64,000 nt of DNA from CAKUIA01 sp044433115. Its GTDB lineage: Bacteria; Verrucomicrobiota; Verrucomicrobiia; Opitutales; Intestinicryptomonadaceae. The position numbers and the translations under genes were made by a program. The notes beneath the pieces were generated by a model. The model did not search any database, had not been told where the DNA came from, and was given only the letters and a program-made list of their open reading frames with translations. Location of the stretch: assembly GCA_044433115.1 (NCBI GenBank), contig JAWXTY010000005.1, positions 1 to 64,000 of the forward strand, written 5' to 3'. Positions 48,410 through 57,142 of the stretch are shown in pieces. Position 1 is the stretch's first letter. Each line of letters starts with the position of its first letter.

Positions 48410-49291
48410 TTATTTAGCTACAATTTCAAAAATATCGTCTAAATCTGTGAAAATTAGCTCTGGCTCTATGTCCATATCTAGGGATTTCCTTAGGCGTAGA
48501 CTAGCTTCGTCGCCTCCAAATAGAGCTGTCTTAAAGCCAATTTTCTTGGCAGGAAGAATGTCGTTGAGCATATCGTTACCTACATATAAAACATTTTCAG
48601 GAGATATATTATAAGTAGCTTCAAAGTATTCTGCTGCAGACTCAAATAGAGTCGCAGAAGGCTTTGCACGCCTCAACTCATAAGACCAAATACAAGCCCC
48701 CTCGTCAAAGCCAATTTCTGCCATCGTCTTTCCAGTGATTGCAGGGAATATCATAGGCGTAAAGAACTGTGCGTTCGAGACTGTACCCATCTTTACGTTC
48801 AATGCTTTTAATTTTTCCAAAGTTGCTATAGTAGACTTAGTTATCCAAACTGGGTGAGCTAGAAATTCGTATTGAATTGCAAGCATTTTAATCTTTTCTG
48901 GCGTGATTTTTCCCTCAATAATTTCCTCTGCAATTAGAGTTTCTAAGAGGTCTTCGTATACCAAAATCAAGTCGGCTTCGGGGTTATCAACTCCATCTGC
49001 AGCTCTAATATCTTTATGGGCAATATACATATCCTCAAAGGCTTGCCCAAGGTTATTTGTCCCTCCATCTATTTCCTTAATACCCACAACTTTTAGGGCT
49101 TGGCGAAACTTTTCATCGGACTTATCATTACACAATATAGCCATCTGGCTAGAGTTTGAAACTAACAATGTGCCATACAAATCCCATAAAACTGCTTTAA
49201 TCTCGCCAATTTCAGATATTTTTTTATCTATATTAGCGTGTCTTGCTTTTTGTGGTTTACATAAATTCCTAATTGCTTCAAGATATTTCAT
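48410..49291 (-). CDS. HAD-superfamily hydrolase
   Basis: 293 residues. Motif I is AVLWDLYGTLLV with the nucleophile Asp, motif II is GTVSNAQF, the lysine of motif III is in ELRRAKPSATLFESA, and motif IV is NVLYVGNDMLNDILPAKKIG. A helical cap lies between motifs I and II, as in the phosphoglycolate-phosphatase class. About 30 residues precede motif I. The substrate cannot be told from sequence. It is the first gene of the minus-strand run that includes dnaN. Confidence 0.88.
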   Translation of the reverse strand: MKYLEAIRNLCKPQKARHANIDKKISEIGEIKAVLWDLYGTLLVSNSSQMAILCNDKSDEKFRQALKVVGIKEIDGGTNNLGQAFEDMYIAHKDIRAADGVDNPEADLILVYEDLLETLIAEEIIEGKITPEKIKMLAIQYEFLAHPVWITKSTIATLEKLKALNVKMGTVSNAQFFTPMIFPAITGKTMAEIGFDEGACIWSYELRRAKPSATLFESAAEYFEATYNISPENVLYVGNDMLNDILPAKKIGFKTALFGGDEASLRLRKSLDMDIEPELIFTDLDDIFEIVAK

Positions 49292-49369
49292 AATTTATAC
49301 ATACTAGTATAATTTTAAGTGAATGAAAAGCCTTTTTTTGAAAAAATTTTTTTTACCAACAAAGCTAAG

Positions 49370-50104
49370 ATGACGAAGACAAATAACATAGAACAAAGCC
49401 CAAAGCATATTGCTATAATTATGGACGGCAATGGCAGGTGGGCAAAAGAGCGTAAGCTTCCAAGGGCTAGTGGGCATAAAAAAGGGGCAGAAAGCGTGCT
49501 TAATGTGGCTAAAGCTGCAGAAAAAGCTGGAGTTGAATATCTTACATTATACGCCTTTTCCTCCGAAAATTGGTCTCGTCCTAAAGCTGAGATAAATGCC
49601 CTTATGTCGCTATTGCTATTTGCCTTAAAAAAGTATCACAAGAACTTCATAGAAAACAATATACGCTTTGAAACCATAGGGGATTTAAGCAAATTGCCCT
49701 CCTCTTGTCAAAAGGCTATAAGTTCGCTAAAAAAAGAGACTGAAAACTTTAGCCAATTTACTCTAGTTTTAGCCCTAAATTATGGTAGCAGAAACGAGCT
49801 TGTTTACTCAATAAAAGAGCTTGCAAAAGACCTACAAAATGCTAACTTAGATGTAGATGATATAAATTATGAAAAAATCGCTTCATATTTTTATACAAAA
49901 AACATACCAGATCCTGACTTAATTATAAGAACTTCGGGCGAGCATCGCTTGAGTAATTACCTATTAATGCAATCTGCCTATGCTGAATTTTACTTCACAG
50001 AAACCTATTGGCCAGATTTTGGTGAAGAAGATTTTAATAAAGCTATAGAGTCTTATCTCAAAAGAAAGAGACGCTTTGGCAAAACCCAAGAACAAATAAA
50101 ATGA
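49370..50104 (+). CDS. uppS: undecaprenyl diphosphate synthase
   Basis: 244 residues from the ATG at 49370 (a GTG frame reaches 49319). HIAIIMDGNGRWAKERKLPRA has catalytic D19; YLTLYAFSSENWSRP, LNYGSRNEL and the C-terminal DLIIRTSGEHRLSNYLLMQ then TYWPDF complete the cis-prenyltransferase signature. It makes the C55 lipid carrier for peptidoglycan and surface glycans. Its TGA overlaps the cdsA ATG by four bases. Confidence 0.96.
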   Translation: MTKTNNIEQSPKHIAIIMDGNGRWAKERKLPRASGHKKGAESVLNVAKAAEKAGVEYLTLYAFSSENWSRPKAEINALMSLLLFALKKYHKNFIENNIRFETIGDLSKLPSSCQKAISSLKKETENFSQFTLVLALNYGSRNELVYSIKELAKDLQNANLDVDDINYEKIASYFYTKNIPDPDLIIRTSGEHRLSNYLLMQSAYAEFYFTETYWPDFGEEDFNKAIESYLKRKRRFGKTQEQIK

Positions 50105-50931
50105 TAAAAAGACTAATCAGCTCAATACTCCTAATAGCAATATTATTTACAAGCATATATTTTGCCAAAGGCAACGCCCTTGCGACAATATTCCTATTGT
50201 TGTCTATTGCTGGTATACACGAATTTGCCTTGATATTGCAAAATATGGGTATCATCGTTAGCAAACTTGGGCTACAAACTGCCAACTTTGCATTAGTTGC
50301 AACTAGCATTTACACTGCATCACAAGGCAACAACCTCTTGGCTATAGTTATTCCTGTTGTAATCTTTCTATTGATTTCCTTTGCCTTTGCCTTGGGGACT
50401 TTTAGAGATATAACTAATCAAAAGTTGCGAAGAAATGCGATAGCGAGCATTATGACTCTAGTTGCACTAAGTTTGCCTATAAGCCTTTTTGCTGTAGTTT
50501 CTTTATTGACCCCAAGTTCCTTTGCATTAGTAATTTGGGTTATGTTTGCCACAAAGTTTACAGACATAGGTGGCTATTTATTTGGTATATGCCTTGGCAA
50601 TCACAAAATAGCTCCAAGTATCAGCCCTGCAAAGAGTTGGGAAGGTTTAGCAGGGGGCTTATTATCATCTTTTGTGATAGGAACTTTTGCCATTGTTGCA
50701 TTTAAAGGACTTTTTCCAGAGAGCTTTACTTTGCTACACGCAGGGATTTGGGCTGTTATTATAGGATTTTTAGGATTTTTGTCAGACTTATTAGAGTCTG
50801 CATTCAAAAGATGTGCAAAAGTAAAAGACTCGGGGGCAACTATCCCTGGCATAGGTGGCGTTTTAGACTTGCTTGACTCTATGCTAATTAACGCCCCTAT
50901 AGCTCTTGTAATTGCATTACTATACTGGTGA
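50101..50931 (+). CDS. cdsA: phosphatidate cytidylyltransferase
   Basis: 276 residues with about eight membrane helices. The C-terminal signature reads SAFKRCAKVKDSGATIPGIG, then GVLDLLDSM. In the textbook CdsA signature the PG-x-GG position is His and the residue before the last Leu-Asp is Arg; here they are Ile and Leu. SPAKSWEGLAGG is intact. It makes CDP-diacylglycerol for phospholipid synthesis. Its stop codon TGA lies inside the left end of a family-P repeat. Confidence 0.93.
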   Translation: MIKRLISSILLIAILFTSIYFAKGNALATIFLLLSIAGIHEFALILQNMGIIVSKLGLQTANFALVATSIYTASQGNNLLAIVIPVVIFLLISFAFALGTFRDITNQKLRRNAIASIMTLVALSLPISLFAVVSLLTPSSFALVIWVMFATKFTDIGGYLFGICLGNHKIAPSISPAKSWEGLAGGLLSSFVIGTFAIVAFKGLFPESFTLLHAGIWAVIIGFLGFLSDLLESAFKRCAKVKDSGATIPGIGGVLDLLDSMLINAPIALVIALLYW

Positions 50932-51130
50932 GTTCTAAAAATTGGCAATTAGCTATTTTTAAGATTGTTTTTAACGTAATTTTCTTGTTTTTTAAGGCGA
51001 ATAATGTAATTATTTAACGTAAAAACAAGGAAATTTAAGCAAAAATAGGCGAAAAAGAGCAATTGTAGCTTATATTAGTGCAAAAACAAAGTTTTTGTTT
51101 GCTAATAAAAACCAATTTTTAGAACTCACC
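50927..51130 (+). repeat. structured repeat family P, full copy 3
   Basis: 204 bp. Ends GGTGAGTTCTAAAAATTGG and its exact complement (51112-51130) pair over 19 bp. They differ from the copy at 26840 at three positions on each side, always in compensating pairs. Inside, TTTTCTTGTTTTT pairs with AAAAACAAGGAAA around AAGG, TAATG, ATTAT and TAACG blocks, then AAAATAGGC and AAAAGAGCAA follow. An extra GCAAAAAC/GTTTTTGTTTGC hairpin is present near the right end. It supplies the cdsA stop codon and fills the gap to dxr. Confidence 0.82.
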
Positions 51131-51147
51131 GTACTATAAATAAAAAT

Positions 51148-52311
51148 ATGAAAAAGATAAATTTAGCATTGTTGGGAGCTACAGGCTCTATAGGAAAAAG
51201 TACCCTAGAAGTAACAAGGGCAAACCCTGATAGGCTCAATATAAGCTCTATAGCTGGACACTCAAATATAGAAAAACTAGCTGAGATTGCCAAAGAATTT
51301 AATGTAAAACACGTTGCTATTTACGACGAAAAAGCCTACCAAAAAGCCCTAGATAGTGGCATATTTGGCGACGCTAAGCTCTATTTAGGCGAAGATGGCT
51401 TAACTCAAGTTTCTTGCTTAGATGAAGTTGATATGCAAGTTGCGGCAGTTGTTGGAACAGCTTGCCTACGCCCTACTATCAAGGCTATAGAAGCTGGTAA
51501 AGACATTGCTCTAGCTAATAAAGAACTCTTGGTTATGGCAGGCAAATTTGTGATGGAAGCTGTTAAAAAGCACAATGTACGCCTGCTACCTTTAGATAGC
51601 GAGCATAATGCGATTTTCCAATGTCTAAATGGCGAGCGTAAATGCGATGTAGCTAGCATAATAATCACAGCCTCAGGGGGTATGTTTAGAGAGTATAGCT
51701 TTGAGCAAATGAAGACTATAACTGTAGGACAAGCCCTAAAGCACCCTAATTGGGATATGGGTCCTAAGGTTACGATAGACTCTTCGACTATGGCAAATAA
51801 GGGGCTTGAAGTAATTGAAGCAAGGTGGCTCTTTGATATGAAAGTTGAAGATATAGAAGTTGTAGTGCATAAACAGAGCATAGTTCACTCTATGGTTCGC
51901 TTTTGCGATGGCTCTATATTGGGGCATTTCTCGCCTCCATCTATGACTTTTGCAATATCGCATAGCATTTTATACCCAGAGCGTGGCGAAAAGGTTATGA
52001 GTGGCATAGACTTTACTAAGGCTATGTCTTTGGACTTTGCCCCTCCTAATTTAGAGAAATTCCCTTGCTTGAAATATGCTTTTGACTCTTTGATTATAGG
52101 AGAAACTGCCCCTTGTGCTTTCAATGCTGCAAACGAAGTTGCTGTAGCAAACTTCATAAAGGGCAAGATAGCTTGGGTGGATATATCTAAGGTAGTTGGC
52201 GACTGCATAACTAATATGCAACATATCAAGGCGAATTGCCTAGACGACATTTTTATAGCAGACAAAAATGCTAGAGAATTTGCTCAAAACTTTATAAACA
52301 ACAATTTCTAA
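51148..52311 (+). CDS. dxr: 1-deoxy-D-xylulose 5-phosphate reductoisomerase
   Basis: 387 residues. NADPH-binding ALLGATGSIGKSTLEV, DIALANKELLVMAG, PLDSEHNAIFQCL with metal ligands, ITASGGMFREYS, VTIDSSTMANKGLEVIEA and the C-terminal FNAANEVAVANF. It commits carbon to the MEP isoprenoid route; uppS upstream and ispG downstream belong to the same theme. Confidence 0.97.
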   Translation: MKKINLALLGATGSIGKSTLEVTRANPDRLNISSIAGHSNIEKLAEIAKEFNVKHVAIYDEKAYQKALDSGIFGDAKLYLGEDGLTQVSCLDEVDMQVAAVVGTACLRPTIKAIEAGKDIALANKELLVMAGKFVMEAVKKHNVRLLPLDSEHNAIFQCLNGERKCDVASIIITASGGMFREYSFEQMKTITVGQALKHPNWDMGPKVTIDSSTMANKGLEVIEARWLFDMKVEDIEVVVHKQSIVHSMVRFCDGSILGHFSPPSMTFAISHSILYPERGEKVMSGIDFTKAMSLDFAPPNLEKFPCLKYAFDSLIIGETAPCAFNAANEVAVANFIKGKIAWVDISKVVGDCITNMQHIKANCLDDIFIADKNAREFAQNFINNNF

Positions 52312-52314
52312 ACT

Positions 52315-54090
52315 ATGTTTAATTCAATAGAAGATACTCTTTCTATAATCGCTATAATATTAATTTTTGGTGGCTCAATTTTTATACACGAATTGGGGCA
52401 TTTTTTAGTGGCAAAGGCAAGAGGGCTAAAGGCTACAAGGTTTTCCATAGGCTTTGGGCCCAAGATATTTGCTTGGCGTGGCAAAGATGGCTGTCAATAT
52501 AGAATTAGCCTATTGCCATTAGGTGGCTATGTGGCTTTGCCTCAACTAGCTGATATGGAAGAGCTTGAAGGCTCAGACCTCTCTAAGGAAGAAATATCAA
52601 AGCTAAAGAAAGCAAGCTTTACAGACAAAGTTTTAGTGTCAGCTGCTGGTGCATTTTTCAATGTGCTTTTAGCTATAGTTATGGCTTTCTTAGTCTACCT
52701 AATAGGCATACCTACTGCCCAAGAAGGCAAGACAAACATCATAGGTTTCATTCCAGAAAACAGCCAAAGCACTCAAGTTGACTCTGAATTATCCCTAAAA
52801 GAAGGCGACGCTATTTTAGCTATAGACTCTACTAAAATCGAAAGCTTTAACGATGTGAGAATGATGGTTGCCTTAGGCTCGAATAGAGACGAGACTGGAA
52901 AGGCGATTGCCGTATTTACTATCTTGCGTGATGGCAAGGAACTTGAAGTTAAGACTTATCCAAGCCTTGAAAAGACTAATATAAAGACTGGCGACGAAGT
53001 GCGTATGCTCGACATTTATCCAGCTTCGCAAATGATTATAGGCAAGATTATGGAAAATTCTCCTGCCGAAAAAGCTGGCTTTAAAGCAGGCGATGAAGTC
53101 TTAAAAATAGATGGCAAAAGAATTTATGCTAACGCTAGATTTTCTAGTGAACTAAATAAAGTTGAGGGCAAATGCACTATAACTCTATTGCGTGAGGGCG
53201 AAGAGATTGACTTAGTTTTAGAGCCAAAAAAGATTGCGAGAACAAAGGCTTTGTGCGAGATATTCACACCTAGTGATAGCAAAAATGCACTAATTAGCAT
53301 AATCTGCACAAACCCTAAAACTACAGATATTACAGAGAACGAAGTTGGTATATTAAAGCTAATAGCCAAGGGCGACGAAGGTTTAGTTAAAGAGCTAAAA
53401 CTTGGTTCAAGCCTTTATGAAGTAGGCAACAAAGAAATAAGTTCTCTAGCTCAGCTAAACACTATAATAAACGCAAAGGCTGAAGATGAGTCTTTGATTT
53501 TGAAATTTATAAATAGCACAGCCTTGACAGATATTAACCTAGAAAAGGGAGCTTATTCTAAGATTATTCCTCCTCAAGAAACTGCTATGGCAGGCTATTA
53601 CTTGGCGAGCAATACAAAGATAGAGCACCCTAGCGTTATAACTCAAATTAAAGAGAGCTTTAACGTAACATATCAAGCAATGAAAACCCTCTTTAATTTC
53701 AATAGCGACATAGGTATAAATCATATGTCGGGACCTGTTGGTATAAGCAGAGTTATATACAAAATATCAAAAGTCGACATTGCCTTATTGCTATCTTTTA
53801 CAGTGCTACTAAACATAAATTTAGCTATATTAAATATGCTACCTCTACCTATTTTAGATGGAGGACACATAGTAATGGCTATTATAGAAAAATTAACAGG
53901 AAAAGCTATACAAAAGAGCTTAGTTGTTAAAATCACTCAATCAATTTTTGCATTAGGATTTATTGCCCTTATGATATATATTATTTATATGGATACTCAA
54001 AGGTGGCGTGGCGATATAAACCAAGAGGACATATCTACTATACAAAATCAATATTACTTAAAAGACTTAGATTTCAAAAACAATGAATAA
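52315..54090 (+). CDS. rseP: site-2 intramembrane metalloprotease RseP
   Basis: 591 residues. The zinc motif is FIHELGHFLVAKARG (H25, E26, H29), and LLPLGGYV and the distal NLAILNMLPLPILDGGHIV supply the remaining ligand. PDZ-like regions lie between (AEKAGFKAGDEVLKIDGKRI; a second degenerate one with LGSSLYEVGNKEISSLAQLN). The GP motif is HMSGPVGISRVI. It cuts membrane proteins, classically anti-sigma factors. It is longer than E. coli RseP (450) because of the inter-PDZ region. ispG overlaps its end by eight bases. Confidence 0.94.
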   Translation: MFNSIEDTLSIIAIILIFGGSIFIHELGHFLVAKARGLKATRFSIGFGPKIFAWRGKDGCQYRISLLPLGGYVALPQLADMEELEGSDLSKEEISKLKKASFTDKVLVSAAGAFFNVLLAIVMAFLVYLIGIPTAQEGKTNIIGFIPENSQSTQVDSELSLKEGDAILAIDSTKIESFNDVRMMVALGSNRDETGKAIAVFTILRDGKELEVKTYPSLEKTNIKTGDEVRMLDIYPASQMIIGKIMENSPAEKAGFKAGDEVLKIDGKRIYANARFSSELNKVEGKCTITLLREGEEIDLVLEPKKIARTKALCEIFTPSDSKNALISIICTNPKTTDITENEVGILKLIAKGDEGLVKELKLGSSLYEVGNKEISSLAQLNTIINAKAEDESLILKFINSTALTDINLEKGAYSKIIPPQETAMAGYYLASNTKIEHPSVITQIKESFNVTYQAMKTLFNFNSDIGINHMSGPVGISRVIYKISKVDIALLLSFTVLLNINLAILNMLPLPILDGGHIVMAIIEKLTGKAIQKSLVVKITQSIFALGFIALMIYIIYMDTQRWRGDINQEDISTIQNQYYLKDLDFKNNE

Positions 54091-55894
54091 AAATTACACA
54101 TTATCCAGATTTGCTTGCAAAAGAATGCCAACTCGTGTCGTTAAAATTGGCGACCTAGAAATTGGAGGCAACAATCCTATAGCAGTGCAGTCGATGACTA
54201 ACACTAAGACTATGGACGTCGAAGCTTCTGTAAAGCAGTGTATAGAGCTTGCAGAAGCTGGTTGTCAGATTATAAGGCTAACAGCTCAAAACATACAAGC
54301 TGCACAAGCTCTTGAACACATATCTAAAAAATTCAAGGCAGCAGGCTTTAACAATCCACTGGTTGCCGACATTCACTTTTTGCCTCAAGCTGCAATGACA
54401 GCAGTGGAATTTGTAGAAAAAATCAGAGTAAACCCAGGTAATTACACTGATAAAAAATTCACTAAGCTAGAATATACAGACCTCGAGTACGAAGAAGAAT
54501 TAGAGAAGCTAAGAGAAGGCTTTTTGCCTCTACTTAGACGTGCAAAAGAATTAGGTAGAGCATTGCGTATAGGCACAAACCACGGCTCATTATCTAACAG
54601 AATTTTAACAAGATACGCCGACACTCCTTTAGGTATGGTAGAAGCAGCCCTTGAATTTGTGAGAATATGCGAAGCTGAAAACTTTAAAAATGTCGTACTT
54701 TCCTTTAAAGCAAGCAACACAAGAGTTATGACTCAAGCTTATAGACTTGCCTCTCAAAAGATGCAAGAAGAGGGCTTTGATTGCCCACTACACTTGGGGG
54801 TAACTGAAGCTGGCTTTGGCGTAGACGCAAGAATTAAGTCTGCAATGGGCATTGGTGGATTGCTCCTCGATGGCTTAGGCGACACTATAAGAGTATCTCT
54901 AACTGAAGACCCTGTAGAAGAAGTTCCAGAAGGTATAGAGCTAGTTAAGTTCATAGAAAAATTTAGAAACAACCAAGAACCAAAGTCTATAGAAGAAAAG
55001 CTAGATGTATATTCTTACTCAAAGCGTGAGTCTTATACATTGGATTTAGGCAACTTAAAAGTTGGAGGCAATTCTAGCCACGCTGTAGCTGAATTTGCAG
55101 AGGAAAGCCCTGCTGAAATTAACTTTAATTCTGAAAATATCGCTAAGTTAGGCGAAGATTTTGCAATTAAAACTTATACTATTGCAGACAAAGAAACCCT
55201 TGTTGCTGACTTAAATTCTGGCAAGAAGCTAGCTTTAAATATATCTATAGCAGACCTCGAAGCTGGTTTAATTGAAGTATTGCAAAATGCTTGCCTTGAA
55301 ACTTTTGCTCTAATTGCTCCAAAGCCTACAGAAAATAGGCACTATGTTGGCGAATGTAGATATTTAGTTGCCCTGCTTGAAAAATTTGGCGTAAAATGCC
55401 CTATATTCTTAATGCTAAGCAAAGAATATTTCACAGAAACAGAGCCTGACAAAATGCTAAACGAAGCAAGCATTTACTTAGGTTCTCTTTTAGCTGACGG
55501 CATTGGCGATATAGAACTAATTAACATATATCCAGACGCTAAAGACGATGTAAAGATGTGCTTGGCTATCCTACAAGGAGCAAGGGCAAGGAAGTCTAAG
55601 GCAGAGTATATTGCTTGCCCAAGCTGTGGCAGAACTCTATATAATATCCAAGAAACTGCAAAGAAAATCGAAGAGAAAACTAGCCACTTAAAGGACATAA
55701 CTATAGGCATTATGGGCTGTATAGTAAATGGACCAGGAGAAATGGCTGACGCTGACTTTGGATATGTTGGAGGTGCTGTAGGCAAAATCAACTTATACAA
55801 GGGTCAAACTTGTGTGGAAGTAAACATTCCTCAAGAACAAGCTATAGAAAAACTCTTGGAGCTTATATCAAAATATCACGACATTTCAAAATAA
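54083..55894 (+). CDS. ispG: 4-hydroxy-3-methylbut-2-enyl-diphosphate synthase, large (chlamydial/plant) type
   Basis: 603 residues. The TIM-barrel part has NPIAVQSMTNTKTMDVEASV, VADIHFLPQAAMTAVE and LHLGVTEAGFGVDARIKSAMG. The C-terminal iron-sulfur domain has CPSCGRTLYN, GIMGCIVNGPGEM and ADFGYVGGAVGK. Between them lies an extra domain of about 200 residues (roughly 300-500). This large form is known in Chlamydiae, Bacteroidetes, other PVC members and plants. It converts MEcPP to HMBPP using a 4Fe-4S cluster. Confidence 0.96.
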   Translation: MNKNYTLSRFACKRMPTRVVKIGDLEIGGNNPIAVQSMTNTKTMDVEASVKQCIELAEAGCQIIRLTAQNIQAAQALEHISKKFKAAGFNNPLVADIHFLPQAAMTAVEFVEKIRVNPGNYTDKKFTKLEYTDLEYEEELEKLREGFLPLLRRAKELGRALRIGTNHGSLSNRILTRYADTPLGMVEAALEFVRICEAENFKNVVLSFKASNTRVMTQAYRLASQKMQEEGFDCPLHLGVTEAGFGVDARIKSAMGIGGLLLDGLGDTIRVSLTEDPVEEVPEGIELVKFIEKFRNNQEPKSIEEKLDVYSYSKRESYTLDLGNLKVGGNSSHAVAEFAEESPAEINFNSENIAKLGEDFAIKTYTIADKETLVADLNSGKKLALNISIADLEAGLIEVLQNACLETFALIAPKPTENRHYVGECRYLVALLEKFGVKCPIFLMLSKEYFTETEPDKMLNEASIYLGSLLADGIGDIELINIYPDAKDDVKMCLAILQGARARKSKAEYIACPSCGRTLYNIQETAKKIEEKTSHLKDITIGIMGCIVNGPGEMADADFGYVGGAVGKINLYKGQTCVEVNIPQEQAIEKLLELISKYHDISK

Positions 55895-55924
55895 AATAGG
55901 TTAAAATAATTTAAAATAAAAAAT

Positions 55925-57103
55925 ATGACAGACATAGAAATTATACAACAAAATTCAGAACACTTTATAGGTAAAGACGAACTCCAAGAGAGAATTGCTC
56001 AAAATAAAGAATTGAGAGTGAAACTTGGTGTAGACCCAACTCGCCCAGACTTGACTTTTGGACATATGGTAGTGTTCAACAAACTAAGGCAATTCCAAGA
56101 TTTAGGTCATAAAGCTGTGCTAATTATTGGCGACTACACTGCCTCTATAGGCGACCCAAGTGGCAGAAGTGCATTGCGTCCAGTATTGAGCAAAGAAGAG
56201 ATTAAGCAAAACGCCCAATCTTACCTAGACCAAGCCTTCAAGGTTTTAGACAAAGATAAGACTGAAGTGGTATATAATAGTGAGTGGTTCGACAAAATGA
56301 GCTTTGGCGACCTCTTGAACCTATCAAGACGTATGACAGTTGCAAGAATGTTAGAGCGTGATGACTTCTCTAAGAGATACGCTTCTAATACCCCAATTTC
56401 AATCGTTGAATTTTTATATCCTCTAGTTCAAGGCTACGACTCTGTAATGGTTAAGTCCGACATTGAATTAGGTGGCAGCGACCAACTTTTTAATAACCTT
56501 GTAGGTAGAGACTTCTTAGACCAAGAGGGTATGCCAAAGCAAGCTGTTCTAACTATGCCTTTGCTAGTTGGCTTAGATGGCAAGAAGAAGATGTCTAAGA
56601 GCTATGATAATTATATCAGCTTTAACGACGAGCCTCGTTCTATGTTTGGCAAAATTATGTCTATCAGCGACGAGACTATGTGGGTTTACTACCAATATTT
56701 GTTGCTAAAGACTCCATCTGAAATCATTGAGCTAAAGCAACTTCACCCTATGCAATGCAAAAAAAGCCTAGCTCTTGAATTGCTTACAAAGTTCTATGGC
56801 GAAGAAGCTGCGAAAAAGGAATTGGAAAATTTCGAAAAGGTATTCTCTAAAAATGAAATACCAGAAGAAATGCCAGAATTTTCTTTTAGCCAACTAAGCC
56901 AATCAGAAGAAGAAAGCCTTATCAATATTATGGCAGCAACAAAGTTGTTCCCTAGCAAAAAAGAAGCAAGGCGTATGATAGAGCAAGGGGCTGTAAAAAT
57001 TAACTCGCAAAAGGAAAGCGATGTCTTTTGCTCTTTAAAAGCTCCTGAGGAAAGTTTAGTTATCCAAGCTGGAAAAAGAATATTTTTCCGTTTGACTAAA
57101 TAG
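55925..57103 (+). CDS. tyrS: tyrosyl-tRNA synthetase
   Basis: 392 residues. The class I core has KLGVDPTRPDLTFGHMVVFN (HIGH region), DYTASIGDPSGRSALRP, YPLVQGYDSVMVKSDIELGG and KKKMSKSYDNYI with the KMSKS loop. A C-terminal S4-like RNA-binding segment (KKEARRMIEQGAVKINSQ) follows. The form is the TyrRS branch common in proteobacteria and PVC bacteria with an extended core. It lies 30 bases after ispG. Confidence 0.96.
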   Translation: MTDIEIIQQNSEHFIGKDELQERIAQNKELRVKLGVDPTRPDLTFGHMVVFNKLRQFQDLGHKAVLIIGDYTASIGDPSGRSALRPVLSKEEIKQNAQSYLDQAFKVLDKDKTEVVYNSEWFDKMSFGDLLNLSRRMTVARMLERDDFSKRYASNTPISIVEFLYPLVQGYDSVMVKSDIELGGSDQLFNNLVGRDFLDQEGMPKQAVLTMPLLVGLDGKKKMSKSYDNYISFNDEPRSMFGKIMSISDETMWVYYQYLLLKTPSEIIELKQLHPMQCKKSLALELLTKFYGEEAAKKELENFEKVFSKNEIPEEMPEFSFSQLSQSEEESLINIMAATKLFPSKKEARRMIEQGAVKINSQKESDVFCSLKAPEESLVIQAGKRIFFRLTK

Positions 57104-57142
57104 CTAAAAGTGCAGTGGCACTCTTGATTGTTTTTTTAGAAA

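Noticed and set aside
57107..57136. Terminator between tyrS and the MATE gene
   Set aside because: AGTGC/GCACT is only a five-base stem with a late T-run; too weak to report as a feature, and the genes may be co-transcribed.
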